From assembly GCA_037013495.1 (NCBI GenBank), contig CM072811.1, forward strand, positions 12,343,190-12,407,189: a stretch of DNA of 64,000 nt. The letters run 5' to 3'. This DNA comes from Hippophae tibetana. Its lineage: Eukaryota > Streptophyta > Magnoliopsida > Rosales > Elaeagnaceae. Of the stretch, positions 32,699 through 44,410 are shown piece after piece. A model generated the notes under the pieces. It worked only from the letters and a program-made list of their open reading frames with translations. It was not told the DNA's origin and ran no database searches. The number at the start of each line of letters is the position of its first letter. Position 1 is the first letter of the stretch. The position numbers were made by a program, and so were the translations under genes.

Positions 32699-34412
32699 TT
32701 TTAATTATTAAAAGTTTAAAAATTTAATTTAAATTAGAAAAGGGCTAAACTGTAATTAAAGAAAGTTGAAAATGTAATTTGAAATAGATTTGTGGGCCAA
32801 AATCCAATTAATTAAAGTTTAAATTTCTGCGCAGGTGAGAAGACCACGCGCCAACATGCACGCGCGAAACGTGGACCGTCGGATCAAAGAAGAAACGGCT
32901 TAGATCCACGCGTGCCATTCACGCCCGACCAGAACGCATGGGTGCAGAATTGTTTACGCGGCTCGGCGCCCGAGTGGGGCCCACCTGCCGCGCATGCCGG
33001 CGTGCAGGTGGGACCCACTTCTCTGACGCGTCAGCCGCTGTCCCCCACGTACGCGCGCCTCTGATCCCGTGCGCTGATCTCAGCGTGCGCCCGGATTTTC
33101 CTCCAATCAGAATCTGCCACGTGTTCCTTTTGAATCCCTTCCTCAAATCAGAAACTGCCACGTGTCCCACTCTATTTTTGAGCCAATCATGTAACGACAC
33201 GTGGCATGTTACGATGAGCGCGAAAGCGCAGGATCGCACCCGTATATGGCCGTTTTCGTCCGTTCCTTTTTGTCGCCGGCGCCGTTTCCAGCGTCCAATG
33301 AGAAGCTGCCACGTGTCCGCGTTAATTCGTTTCAGCGAATCAGACGCTGACACGTGGCACGCATAAAGAAATTAAAAAAGGCTGAATCGGCGCCCCTGTC
33401 TCACGTGTGAATTTTCGATACGATTTTCGATACGCGTTATTTAATTTTTCGATAAAAAATTATTACGCGTTTTATTTAAAAAATAAAATAAAAAATGTAA
33501 TATTTTAGATGTATTATTTTTGGGTATAAATAGGAGATAAGATGATAGTTGTAAGAAGTTTTTTTTGAGTTTGTAATTTTTGGGGTGTTTGTGTGTTGGT
33601 TGTGGAACACGCAGAAGCCATTTTTGGCTTTTGTTGTGTTTTGCGTGTGCCAAAAATTTGTTCTAATTGATGTTTTAATTTGCCTTCTTCTTCATCTTAA
33701 TTTTCTGTAGGTGTTGTAATTTTTATTTTAATTTTATGACGTAATTTAATTTTTCTAGGGTTGCATTTGATCTAAATTTATGATGCTTTTATTTTAATTA
33801 TTTTTCATAGATTTATAAGACGTTCGATTTGTTCGTTCTATTTTGTGTTTAATGCTTTTTGATTATTTACGAATCTTATCGAAACGATCTGTGGCACATG
33901 AATAAACTTGGAAGAGGCATTCGTGTGTATATCGCTCGTAAATAGAATGACATGTATAATGAAGGATAGGAATATACCCTAATTGTATGTGTGGCCATTT
34001 GAAAACTTAAAACGTAATGAATTTCTGTGAATTTAATTCTCATAGAGATATAGTGAATTAATTTAACGAGGTGTGTTTGTACGGAGCTCGGAAGAGATGT
34101 ATGAATAAAATTAGAAGTTTTCGGTTGACAAATTAAATGTACTAAAAAAAATATAAATCAAAAGAAAATAAAATGATTTGAGTTGATTAATTTGGTGAAA
34201 AATTGCAATCCTAGATTTCTTTTATTTTGTTTTAACTCTTTTCTTACATTTGCTACAATTAATTTACGTTTTGAATAAAATCAGATTGAGATAATTTTAG
34301 TAATTAACAAACTATAGTTACAAATCTCTGTGGGAACGATACTTTACTTACAAATTTTATTACTTGTGACCGTGTATACTTGCACGTTTTTGTGTGTTGA
34401 AAAACAACAACA
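32695..34412 (+). repeat. LTR B1 second copy, lacking its first 252 bp
   Basis: Matches 23,376-25,093 at a constant offset of 9,319, not its apparent partner LTR B2. Followed by ATGCT and element A gag, as B1 is. It is thus a duplicate of the solo LTR and not the 3' LTR of B2. It repeats the CACGTG array and the TATA box (33,525-33,532). Confidence 0.9.
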
Positions 34413-35737
34413 ATGCTCTTTGGGATTTATTGTGTCACTAGGTAGCGATCCTTGAGACCTTTCTGCAATCTGCTTTGAAAGCTGCCCCAATTGGTTTTGG
34501 ATGTCCCTATTGATTGCCTCTTGATTTCTGAAATTTGCTCTTGTCTCCTCAATGAACTTTCCCAAAATTTCTTCCAAATCTGTTTGTTTTTTCTCTTGGG
34601 GTTGGTAGGAAGATGATGACGGTTTGAATCTCCCTTGGTTATTTCCCCATGGCAAATTTGGATGATTCCTCCAACCTGGATTGTAGATGTTCGAATATGG
34701 GTTATGTTGAGGTTTTTGGAAATTTGAAACATAATTTGCTTGCTCACCATTTGGTGAAGCAAATGGATTTCCAACTTGGCACTCGATGCTATCATGATTT
34801 CCACCACATAAATCACATTTTGCAGTTGGTTTGGATTCTAACTTGGATGACAAAGAATCCATCTTTCTTGAAAGAACAGCAACTTGGGCCGACAAAGCAT
34901 TCATTGAATCAATTTCATGCACTGTTGCTGGTCTTTTTGAAATTACCCGCTCTGAATGCCATTGATTGTTGTTTTCTGCCATAATCTCTAACAATTCATG
35001 AGCATCCTCCGGTGTTTTTCCCATTAAAGACCCTCCAGTTACAGCATCAATCATTGCACGATAGTTTGAAACCAACCCATTATAAAATGTAGAGACTTGT
35101 AACCAAATTGGTATACCATGATGTGGGCACTTCCTCAACATTTCTTTGAATCTTTCCCAAGCTTCATACAATGATTCTTGGTCATACTGTGTAAAAGATG
35201 TGATTTCATTCCTCAATTTTTCCGTCTTAACAAGAGGAAAGAACTTGGACAAGAATTTTTGAACCAATTCATTCCATGTTGTCATTGATCCCGATGGTAA
35301 TGATCGAGTTTAGCCACTCCTTGGCTTTATCCCAAAGTGAAAAAGGAAAACCCTCAATCTTATAGTATATTCAAACACACCATTTATATTGTTCAGATCA
35401 CATACCTCCAAAAAGTAAGCAATATGTGCATTTGGATCATCCTTTGACATTCCCCCAAACTGATCTGATTGAACCATTTGGATAAAGGATGGTTTTATCT
35501 CAAAGTTATTGGCTTGAATAGTTGGCCTCCTTATACCCAAGTAGTTCTAGCAACATTAGGTGCAGCATAATCCCTCAAAGCTCTACGATTTCCACCTCCC
35601 TCAACAAATGGTAGATCCATGGTTGATTATCTATTAGGAGCTGAGTTTGAACGCCTTGTCTCTCGATTTAAATGCCTATATGTTCTATCAATCTCTGGAT
35701 CAAATGGAAGAAGGTTGAGGCTTCTTGTACGTCTCAT
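34413..35737 (-). pseudogene. Element A gag, second copy
   Basis: Copy of 25,094-26,418 at offset 9,319, with the same start, zinc knuckle, stops and frameshifts. One difference seen is C at 26,377 and T at 35,696. Because it shares even the inactivating mutations, it arose by duplication after the gag had decayed. Confidence 0.9.
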
Positions 35738-35917
35738 ACAAAAAATCCTACAACCAGAAAATCAACTAGCACAAAAATAACACAAAGTTACCTTTTTTAT
35801 GATAAATAAAATAAAAGAGCAAAATAAACAAAATTAAAAATGAAACAATGATAAAGCAAATTAACTTCAAATTAAAAATAAGATTAGGTAGTATCGATAT
35901 TAATAAAATCAAACCAT

Positions 35918-35935
35918 TCCCCGGCAATGGCGCCA
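35918..35935 (-). promoter_or_regulatory. tRNA-Asp primer-binding site of element A, second copy
   Basis: Minus strand TGGCGCCATTGCCGGGGA, next to the complete 5' LTR. Confidence 0.88.
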
Positions 35936-35941
35936 AAAACT

Positions 35942-37320
35942 TGATGCTTATTTTCGCAAGTGTACGAATCGTTCAAGTAATAAAGTGTACAAAAAGTACG
36001 AATATCGAACCCACAAGGAATGGCGTTACTAAGTACCGAAATTGACTAACCCTAAGTTTATTTGAAAATCAAATTGTTGAAATTGTTCTAAAAGCAAATG
36101 AACATAAAACTAAATGCAAATAACAAAATTTAATGTTGTTCACAAATGATTAAAAACGCTAAGGCATTTGATTTCGCTAAATCAATTCAATCCGATTTCA
36201 AGTCATGTTATATGAGAATCAAAGCTAAAAGTGATGGTTGAAAAACCCAAATTTATCTAATACTCTCTCTCGAGTTATATTAGAATTACTTATCTATGAA
36301 AATCAACTATATTTCTATGAAGATTTAATCACAAACAAGCACATTACGATTTATGGAATTTCTAGAATAACCACATACATCATGCATTAGTTCTCACACT
36401 CGCATTCAACATACGGTATTTATCACAAGAAGCATTCATTACATATCTCCTCTCGGTTTCAATATAATGCAACTAATCATCTAAATCTTGGCCAGAAATT
36501 TAAAAGCATTAAGCATGGAAATAAATACTCAACTTGAAAACAATGAACTCATATACCAATAACCAAAGAAATCAGATTTTCTTGATTCAACTACATCATA
36601 GCCTTAGCAAAAACGAATTAGTTCATAATAGAAATAAGAACAACCAGTATTTCAATTGAATCCATGAATAACAAAACTGAACAAATTTCAGAATATAAAA
36701 GCTAGGAGAAGAGATGAAAAACTCTAGAAGATGAAGACTTGGTAGCAACAATGGTGAAGATCCTTCAAGTTTCTCCAAAATTTCTTTCTCTCCTCCAAAA
36801 ATGTCTTTGAACTCCCCTTTCTGCCATGGCCCCTTTCTCCATCATATTGTATATATAGATCTACGGTTTTGGGGGTAATTTTGGAACAAAACAACCAAAA
36901 AAATGTGTTTTCGGACGAAAATCGCCGGCGGCGACATTATTCTCGCCGCGGCGAGATTTCTGGAAAATAAAATTTTTGGTATTTCAATTTTGGCCGGCGG
37001 CCAAATTAATGTGGCCGGCGGCTAGATGAATTTGGTCGGAGGTGATATGAATTTGCCAAAATTTGTGCTCTCGGGAAGATTTTCGCCGGCGGTGAGTGTT
37101 CTAAATTTTGAAACTTTGTTTTCTTTTTATTTTCACTCAATCCCGATTATTGAACTTTGTCCCAAACTTCTCCAAAATCATGATTTTACCTGAAATTGGA
37201 CTTTAAACACGAAATACCCGTGAAATGACATTTGTGGATTAAATAATCAAATAAACGCAATTTTTACACAAATATCAACATTTAAATCATAACAAAAATG
37301 CAATAATTTGACTCTTATCA
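35942..37320 (-). repeat. Complete 5' LTR of element A
   Basis: 1,379 bp from tgatgctta to cttatca, followed by the right GTGTT duplication. The minus-strand TATA (tatatata around 36,849-36,859) has a cluster of GC-rich palindromes upstream of it (36,922-37,095). The 35,942-36,644 part matches 26,623-27,325 without the B2 insertion. Confidence 0.9.
36922..37095 (-). promoter_or_regulatory. GC-rich palindrome cluster in U3 of LTR A
   Basis: TCGCCGGCGGCGA (36,922-36,934), CTCGCCGCGGCGAG (36,942-36,955), TTGGCCGGCGGCCAA (36,990-37,004), GTGGCCGGCGGCTA (37,011-37,024) and TCGCCGGCGGTGA (37,083-37,095), all within AT-rich DNA upstream of the minus-strand TATA. The core GCCGGCGG recurs four times. 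Possible protein-binding sites; the factor is unknown. Confidence 0.6.
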
Positions 37321-38436
37321 GTGTTTAAAAATCAAATATTAGAGACTACCCTTATGAGAATATATTTTGATCTATTATCTTTCCATTTTGAGTGATAATA
37401 TTTTTCTACTCTTTAAACACTTTTCTTATCAATTCTAATTGTTAGATGATCTCTATAGATCTTTGCATTGAATTTTAGGATTTTTGCATATAATAAAGTG
37501 TCATATATTTGTTTTTAGTACTTAAATAGAATAAGTTAAGTAGAAATTGAAAATATATGCATTTCTATTCATTCATACATGAATTCTAAAAAAGAGACAT
37601 ATATGGAGTTACCTAAATTAATATATGTATAATTTGTACATAGTTAATTTCTCTAAAAAAGAATGTCTCTAAGAGAAAGAGAGAGAAAAAAAGAAAAAAA
37701 ATGAATAGTATAAACTACATGCTATGAGCCATTATCTTTTAAAATATATGCATTTTCATCATTTCCTAAGGCATATTTACTTGAGATTTTTAATTCATGA
37801 ATTTGATTGATGTATAAAAGTAATATGTGATTTCTTTATAAATCATTTCATTTAATTCCTTTTATGCGAACTATTATTTCAATATGATCATTGTTATTGA
37901 AAGTATACCATGTGAGGCTAGAGTTGAAATGAATCAAAATTCCATAAACTCAGATTGGATAGATTTTATATTGATATATTTTTTAATTGAATATAAAGTT
38001 ATTTTAAAACTAATTATTATAATAAATTATGAATATTTAGAATATTGAAATAACATATTTTATAGATTTTAATTATAAAATAAATTTTAAAAGTATTAGA
38101 AAATTTCATTTTCTTGATCTTTTATCTTTTTACTTTGTCGTAAATTTTTATTTATTTATGTGTTATTTGTTTGTCTATTTTCAATTTGTGTTTTACTTTT
38201 GATATTTGTGGGTATTATATCTATAAACCTTTAATTACGAGATTTAAACTTGTCCATTAAGGTAACCTAAGGGTTTAAAATCTTGTTTCATACGCTAAAT
38301 ATAACCATACCAATCTACGAAAATGATTTAGGATAGTTTAATTTCTAGTTTTTGTTTTTAGTTTAATTTCTAGTTTTAGTTTTTAGTTTTTTCACTATTC
38401 TTGCTAAGAGACTAGCAAGAAAATTATCGGGGGTTG
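37321..38436 (+). other. Athila-like 3' domain, right part
   Basis: Continues 19,234-19,919 after the duplicated GTGTT. It has the gagactacccttatgagaat block, the gtgggtattatatctataaa block (about 38,209), the hairpin at 38,400-38,419 and a tract atcgggggttg before an LTR terminus. No gene. Confidence 0.7.
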
Positions 38437-39241
38437 TGATAAGTGCTCAATCCCAGAATTCATTGCATTTATTTTTTCTACCCTTCTAAAAGGCATATAT
38501 CTTGAAATTTTTGCTTAATGAGTTTAATTGATGCATGAAAATAATTTTTATATATGATATCTTTATCATTTATACATTATATTTCTTTCATGAGATCAAC
38601 ATTAAAATAACACTTTGATCCTTTCTTCATTATATACATATGTGAACATATTAGTGCTTTATAAAGTACTATGAGTGTTTGAACTAATAGGATTCAGTGT
38701 TTTTGAGAGTATTGACTTGTGAGGAATAAAGCCAAAGTGAATTCAGCTTCTTGACACTGAATTTGGGTGAAAGTAAATTGATACATTTTTTATATGAAAT
38801 ATGAAAATCATTTTCAACTAATTATTATAATAAATCATGACTTTTTATGAAAATGAAATAACATATGCTTTAGATTTCAAAAATGAACTTAAAGGAGATT
38901 AAAAAGTATGAAACATTTTTTCTTCTGTTTCATTTTATTTTCTTTATTCTTAAGTTAATTTTTGATTTTATTTTTTTAATTTTGTAGTAATTTTAGTTTT
39001 TGAGTTGTTATTTTTTTATTTCTTTCAATTTTTACATTTAGTTCAATATTTGTGGGTATCATTACTGAAAAATCCTCCCGAGACTTAAACTCGTTCACTA
39101 GGAAAAACCTAAGGGTTTAAAGGCTTGTTGCATACGCTAAATGCAACCATGTAAATCCACGAAAGTGATTTAGGATAGTTTATTTTTTAGTTTTTATCGC
39201 CTCTCTTGCTAAGGGACTAGTAAGAAGTTAGTTGAGAGTTG
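38437..39241 (+). repeat. LTR stub and duplicated Athila-like 3' domain
   Basis: Only about 14 bases of an LTR (tgataagtgctcaa) remain before sequence jumps back to 3' domain DNA (gcatatatcttgaaatttttg, as at 2196 and upstream of 37,800). It runs a second time through the gtgggtatcattactgaaaa block and hairpin (39,205-39,224) to a second LTR start. This is a partial tandem duplication or deletion between two related elements. Confidence 0.65.
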
Positions 39242-40065
39242 TAATAAGTACTTAAAAAGCACTAAAATCATTTAATGTAATTTAATTTATTAAAAAGATA
39301 TATATTTATATGATTTTATCATATATTTTATATAAATTTGTCTTTTTGGAATCATAGGTTTTTTATTACTTTTTAGGTATTTTTGTTTCAAAAAGATAAC
39401 TTAAATAGTCGAAGAAAAATATTAGTGTCAATACATCACAAATATATTGAGAAAATAAATGAGAAAAAGTCAAAAAAATGGAAAAATGGGTCAAAACGAT
39501 AAAAAATGTCAAAAAAAGTCGAAATCCCATACGTAGACGCTCCTACCATGCCAAATAACGAGCACAATTGCGCCATCCCATGCGGAGAAATGTGTGCAAC
39601 CGTACCATACCACGCTGAGAAAAGCACGTAGCCTCCTTATACCATGTCGAGAAACACACGCAGTTGTGCCCATCAAGCCAATATTTTGTGCATATTTATG
39701 CCCATCTGCACAGATCAACATGTGCATTTGCTCCCAGCCATACCCATCTACGCCTAACCGCTTTGCATCATGCCGAATTCATGCATGCCATTTCCTACAT
39801 CAGTGTACGTCAATGCTTACTTTAGCATCTGTCCATTACATGTTTTTACCCATTTTATCATTTTTCCCATTTTTTACCCTTCTTCTCAACTATAAATACC
39901 TATTATCCTCATTACACAAAACACACCTCAAGAAATAAGTTTATTAGCTCTTTATCTCTCTATCTTTCTATCTCTAGAAAGTTTTCTTGGTTTCTTAGTT
40001 TTTAGTTTTAAAGTTTTTTTTTTAGAAGAACTAGTTATGTTTTTGTAAATTTTTGAACAATTCAG
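39242..40065 (+). repeat. LTR D4, truncated
   Basis: Starts taataagtacttaaaaagcac (terminal TG changed to TA). It has TATA ctataaatacc near 39,891 and a leader ending ttatgtttttgtaaatttt, as in LTR D1 up to about 3685. The U5 part is missing; CACTA-like sequence follows. The small frames at 39,436-39,938 are U3 artefacts. Confidence 0.7.
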
Positions 40066-40756
40066 ATATGCAAATTTTTGATGATTTACGAGAAGAATGG
40101 ACCGAACACATGGTTCAAATTATAACATCACAAGAAGAATCAAGAGAATAATATGATGATCTTGAATAACATTGGACAACAACATGGTAATTTTTATAAT
40201 GTTTTAATCTCTCCATTCCTGTGTCTCTGAAAGTTTGGGATGCTTGTTTGATGGATGTTTATATGCTTATGTATTTAGGGGAATGAATTGCTATATGGAT
40301 AAGCTATTTTTTGCCCAAACTCCATCTGATACCTCTTCCCTAGTTTCTTGGTTACTATGATAGTGATTCTAAGCAAACCAAGCTTCCTCTCTTTGAAATA
40401 AAGTAGAAATATCAAAAAATTCATGACAAAAGAGACATCATTTTATTTGTAATTTAAGTTATATATATATGTATTGTATATAAATTATTTGTTTGTAATA
40501 AATTTAAATCTCAAGTAATTAATTATATTTAATTTTTCAATTATTTGTATTATTTAAATTTTATTAAACAAATTTTGGTTTTTTTTGCTATATATGGTCG
40601 AATATAGGTTTTTAGTAAAGTAAAAAATGAGTAAAATATGTAAAAAAATAAAATAATTTAAAATCGATTCACGCGTTGAACCGACTTTAAATTTTAAGTC
40701 CTACCACTTAAAATCAGTTCAACGAACTGACTTTAAAGTCCAATTTTGTAATAGTA
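40066..40756 (-). mobile_element. End of a small CACTA-like element
   Basis: The segment around 40,080-40,150 (acgagaagaatgg, then cacatggttcaaattataac) matches 63,650-63,710 inverted. Both lie near terminal blocks with aaccgactttaaatt and aaaatcagttcaa-type repeats. The end ttttgtaatagta (to 40,756) resembles the inverse of CACTACTAAAAG at 63,422 with mismatches. A decayed family relative with only one recognisable end. Confidence 0.55.
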
Positions 40757-41639
40757 TCTAAATGATTGATTTTTCATTGGATTTGAAAAACTATTTTTGG
40801 AGTCGAACTCGGGTCAAAATGAAATGTCTTATATATACATAAGAGGCATTTTCACGAGGCTATGCCCAATTTTCTTTATGAAAACTTAATATTTAAGGAA
40901 AAATTAATTCTTAATTCATATATTATGTATTTTATTTCACATAACGTATGTTATTTTGAGTTAATTATGCTAATATATAATTTGGCATGAATTGATCATA
41001 TTTTATTATGCTATTTTGGATGTATTAATTTTATGTGTAAAATTAAGTAATAAACATATTTTAATTTGCAATATTTTATTTATATCTCTTGTGTTTATTT
41101 AAGGGAATTACTACGTATATAACAACATCTGGTACATGTAAATAGCTTTTAATGCAATATATGAACATTCATCTAATATATAATTTGTATACATAAAATT
41201 TAATATTGAGTGTTCTACATAATTTTAATTAGTTAGAGATTAGTCACAACATATTTAGTTAAATAAAATTATATATAATGTTATAATTAGGATCATATAA
41301 ATAAATAAAAAATTAATTATACTTAATATAATAAAGTTTATCATGTAACAACTTTGATTATGTTTATATAATTAACTAAGATAAATTGTTAAATTATTTT
41401 TTCCTTAATTTACTCACATGAATTAACAAAGAAGTATAATTTGATAGTTTTATTTTAAAATTATATATGAATCTAAATGACATGAAACTTTAGCCCACTG
41501 GTAAGTTTTATGTCATTAGACTCATAATTTTGAAGCATAATTTACATCAGTAAAAATAATATATTTTTATTAACCTTAAAAAAATTATAATAAACATATG
41601 TATTTGACTTTGTGTAGTCATGCAATCTACGAATTTTTG
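40757..41639 (+). other. AT-rich stretch without recognised features
   Basis: Mostly A/T with no open frame, repeat or RNA gene that I can identify. It may include the lost 5' LTR and leader of the copia element that follows, but no tRNA-Met primer site (TGGTATCAGA) is present. Confidence 0.4.
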
Positions 41640-43410
41640 TGATATAAAATGTGACATTTTCAAACTAAAGGGTGACAACTATAAGGTCTGAAAAGAAGGA
41701 ATTCTCATTCATTTGAGGTGGATGGCATTGATTATACTGCTAAGTAATATCAATCAATTATTATTGCGACCAGTACTTTAGAAGAAATTGCTCTTTATAA
41801 ATGTTGGGATAGTCCAATCACTTTAATGTAATGTTTATAAAGACCAAGATCTATACTGGTATTTATGATTATGTTGAATAACATGATAACGTCAAGGAAT
41901 TGCTAAAGGCTATTGATCAGTTGTTTGAGACTTCATATAAGATACTTGCTAGCACCATAATTATGAAGTTTTCATCCATAAAGCTCAGCGGTGTGAGGTG
42001 TGTGTGAATACATCATACAAATATAAGGCATTGCAACTCAATTAATGTTCTTAAGGTTGATATATCAGACTCTTTCTGTATGCACTACATTCCGAACATT
42101 CTTCTAAAGCAATATATACCCTTCAAAATCTCTTATAACACACATAAAGATAATAGTCAATCAATGAACTTATGACCATATGTGTCCAAGAGGAAGAGAG
42201 GATGGTGATGGAACTATGAGAAAGTGCAATGCTGGTAACACAAAGAATGAGAAAAACTTAGGCCAATCAAAAGGGTAAAGGTAAAATACCTAACTCCCCA
42301 AGCTGATATCAAAAAGGAATCCAAGTGTTTTTCTGTAAAAGGAAGGGACAAATAAAGAAGGAATGCCCCAAATTTCATAAATGACTTGAAAAGAGAGGTA
42401 ACTCAATATCACTTGTTTATTATGATTCTAATATGATTAATTTTAATATTAACATGTGATGGATTGATTCTGGATCCAAAATCCACATTACAATTTCCTT
42501 ACAGGATTTGCATAACCTAAGAAAGCTAGTGGGAAATTAGTAGTTCATCTTATCAGGAAATAAGTTAAGCTCACATATGGAAGAAATAAGAACATTCTAT
42601 TTAACATTAAGTAGTGGTTTTGTTTTAGAATTACAATGCCCTTTTATGCTCATAGTTTTTGTAAGAATTTTAATTTCAATTTTCAGACTTGTACCTTTTT
42701 TATTATTCCTTTAAAATTTAAGACAATTCTTTAATTTTATTTAATAAATCTAATTATAATGGGAATGGTATTTTGTTTGATGGAATTTATCATCTTAATT
42801 TACAAAACAATACCACTTCCAGCTCAATGCATGTTAACATTGGCACTAAATGGTGTCTTACTAATGAGGATTCCTATCTATTATGGTACAAGAAATTGGG
42901 GAAAATATCCATAGAAATAATTAAAATATTAGTGAATGATGAAGTACTTAATACTCTGGATTTTACTGATTTTGAAACTTGTACGAAATGCATTAAGAGA
43001 AATCAGATCATCAGGCATATTAGAAATCATACATATATATGTTGTCCAAACATGGATTGGACAGAGGTGGAGAATATTATGGTAGATATATAAAGGATGG
43101 ATAAGCATCTAGTCCATTCATAGAGTTTCTCAAGAGCATGAGATAGTTGCCTAATATACCATGCCTGGTTCACCATATCAAAATGGTGCAGTAGGAAGAA
43201 GAAACCTAACATTATTGGATAGGGTGTAGAATATTCTTAGCAACTCCAACATTCCTAAATTATTATGGATTAAAGCACTTAAGACTTCATCATAAATATT
43301 AAATCGAGTTCCAACTAAGGAAGTTCCGAAAACTCCTTATGAATTGTGGAATGGTTGAAAGCCAAATTTACAACATATACATGTTTAGGGTTGCCCGTTT
43401 GACATAAAAA
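41640..43410 (+). pseudogene. Ty1/copia gag-protease-integrase remnant
   Basis: Translated pieces in several frames. gag: IFKLKGDNYKV, KELLKAIDQ-FETS, KISYNTHKDN and a decayed zinc knuckle near 42,320-42,370. Protease-like remains around 42,450. GAG-pre-integrase: LLWYKKLGKISIEIIKILVN, then LDFTDFETCTKCIK (42,870-43,000). Integrase: pieces to about 43,400, including LWNG-type and N-Y-LKHL remains. A deletion removes the integrase centre after CCPNMD (about 43,055), and RT/RNase H are absent. Many stops; dead. Confidence 0.78.
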
Positions 43411-44009
43411 ATTATTTATTGAGGTTCCTTTGATGATATGCAACATACTATGATGTTCAAGGTGTTCACTCTATTAATATAATATAAAATACTTGGATCT
43501 CTTCAATCATTATCTCACTTTCATTATAATTATTGTAAAATTTGAGTTATTTACCTTGAAATAGTATGGAAAGCCATTGACCCTCTTCTTGGAGTTATTA
43601 TTATATTTTCAATGATTTCTCTTAAAAATTAGACTACTTGTCTCAGTGTTGTGTGTAAGGTTGTTTAGTTTCTTATTCATTAATAAAAGTACAAGTTGAC
43701 TAGGTAGAGTGCTTAATTACGAGTTGATCACCTTAATAATGAACCATGTAGAGTATTCAAGTATGAGTTGATTACCTCTATCATGGACTAGTAGAGTGTT
43801 ATACCTTGTTTTAATATTATCTTCTTTTGATTTGCTAATCTAATTAGTGCTTTAATTATTAAATTTGTTAATTTGCATGAATTATATGAGTGTGTTAAGA
43901 TCTTGTATTTTAGTTATAATTATGATAGTCCTGGTGACATGTTTGTATGCAATTGGTCTCTTTATCCTCATGCTTCAAACTTGGGAACAGAGGACTTAAT
44001 GTTTGGGAG
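43411..44009 (+). other. AT-rich remnant with short direct repeats
   Basis: No coding content. At 43,690-43,810 a 45-55-bp unit built on gagttgatcacctt and catgtagagt occurs about three times. The tract gtttgggag at 44,001-44,009 may be a polypurine tract for the LTR starting at 44,010. Confidence 0.4.
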
Positions 44010-44410
44010 TGTATATGGCCTATTATAGGGGTGGTCCATTAGCCCAGTGTATCACATTTTCGATAGAGTATACACATTATGTTTTATAAGAGAGGTGGAG
44101 GGCGACTTCATCAAGGAGATTGATGCTTCACCACCATCTTCATCATAGTATCACCATTTCATCAGTTCCAACCATAAGTAATGTTTCCTTCCTAACATTA
44201 CAAGGTCTATTATAAGGGTGGCTCATGCATTGGAATTAAATCCTAGTTCATCATAAAAGTTTAGCCCATCACATCCACCTTTGAGGATACATATCATGTT
44301 CTATAACAAAGAAGAAAGATGACTTCATCAAGGGGATCGAAGCTTTCATCACCATTTTCATCATAGCACCACTGTGCTATTAGTCCCTTCAACCATATGT
44401 AATGTTGCCT
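44010..44410 (+). repeat. Copia-type LTR fragment with internal tandem duplication
   Basis: Starts TGTATATGGCC after the purine tract. Two diverged copies of a 180-190-bp unit follow (44,018-about 44,200 and 44,208-about 44,410). Each has cctattataggggtgg- or ctattataagggtgg-like sequence, cttcatcaaggagat-like sequence and accataagtaatgttt-like sequence. The right LTR boundary is not clear. Confidence 0.55.

Larger units (their letters stand above)
19920..37320 (-). mobile_element. Nested Athila-type element A with internal insertions
   Basis: Bounded by TGATGCTTA (19,920) and CTTATCA (37,320) with matching GTGTT duplications, and inserted in an older Athila-like 3' domain. Read on the minus strand: 5' LTR (37,320-35,942), Asp primer site, gag, a B-type LTR, a second copy of part of this segment, then gag C-terminus and protease fused to the 3' noncoding domain, polypurine tract and a shortened 3' LTR. 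RT, RNase H and integrase are absent, so this copy could not move on its own. The 17.4 kb includes the solo LTR B1, the B2 element and the 9.3 kb duplication. Confidence 0.88.

Noticed and set aside
32695..34412. Treating this segment as the 3' LTR of B2
   Set aside because: It matches solo LTR B1 at a constant offset, differs from LTR B2, and is followed by B1's ATGCT flank.
11138..38450. One single large element with LTR E at the left and the stub at 38,437 as its right LTR
   Set aside because: The LTR starts differ (TGATGACTC versus TGATAAGTGCTC); more likely recombined remnants of two families.
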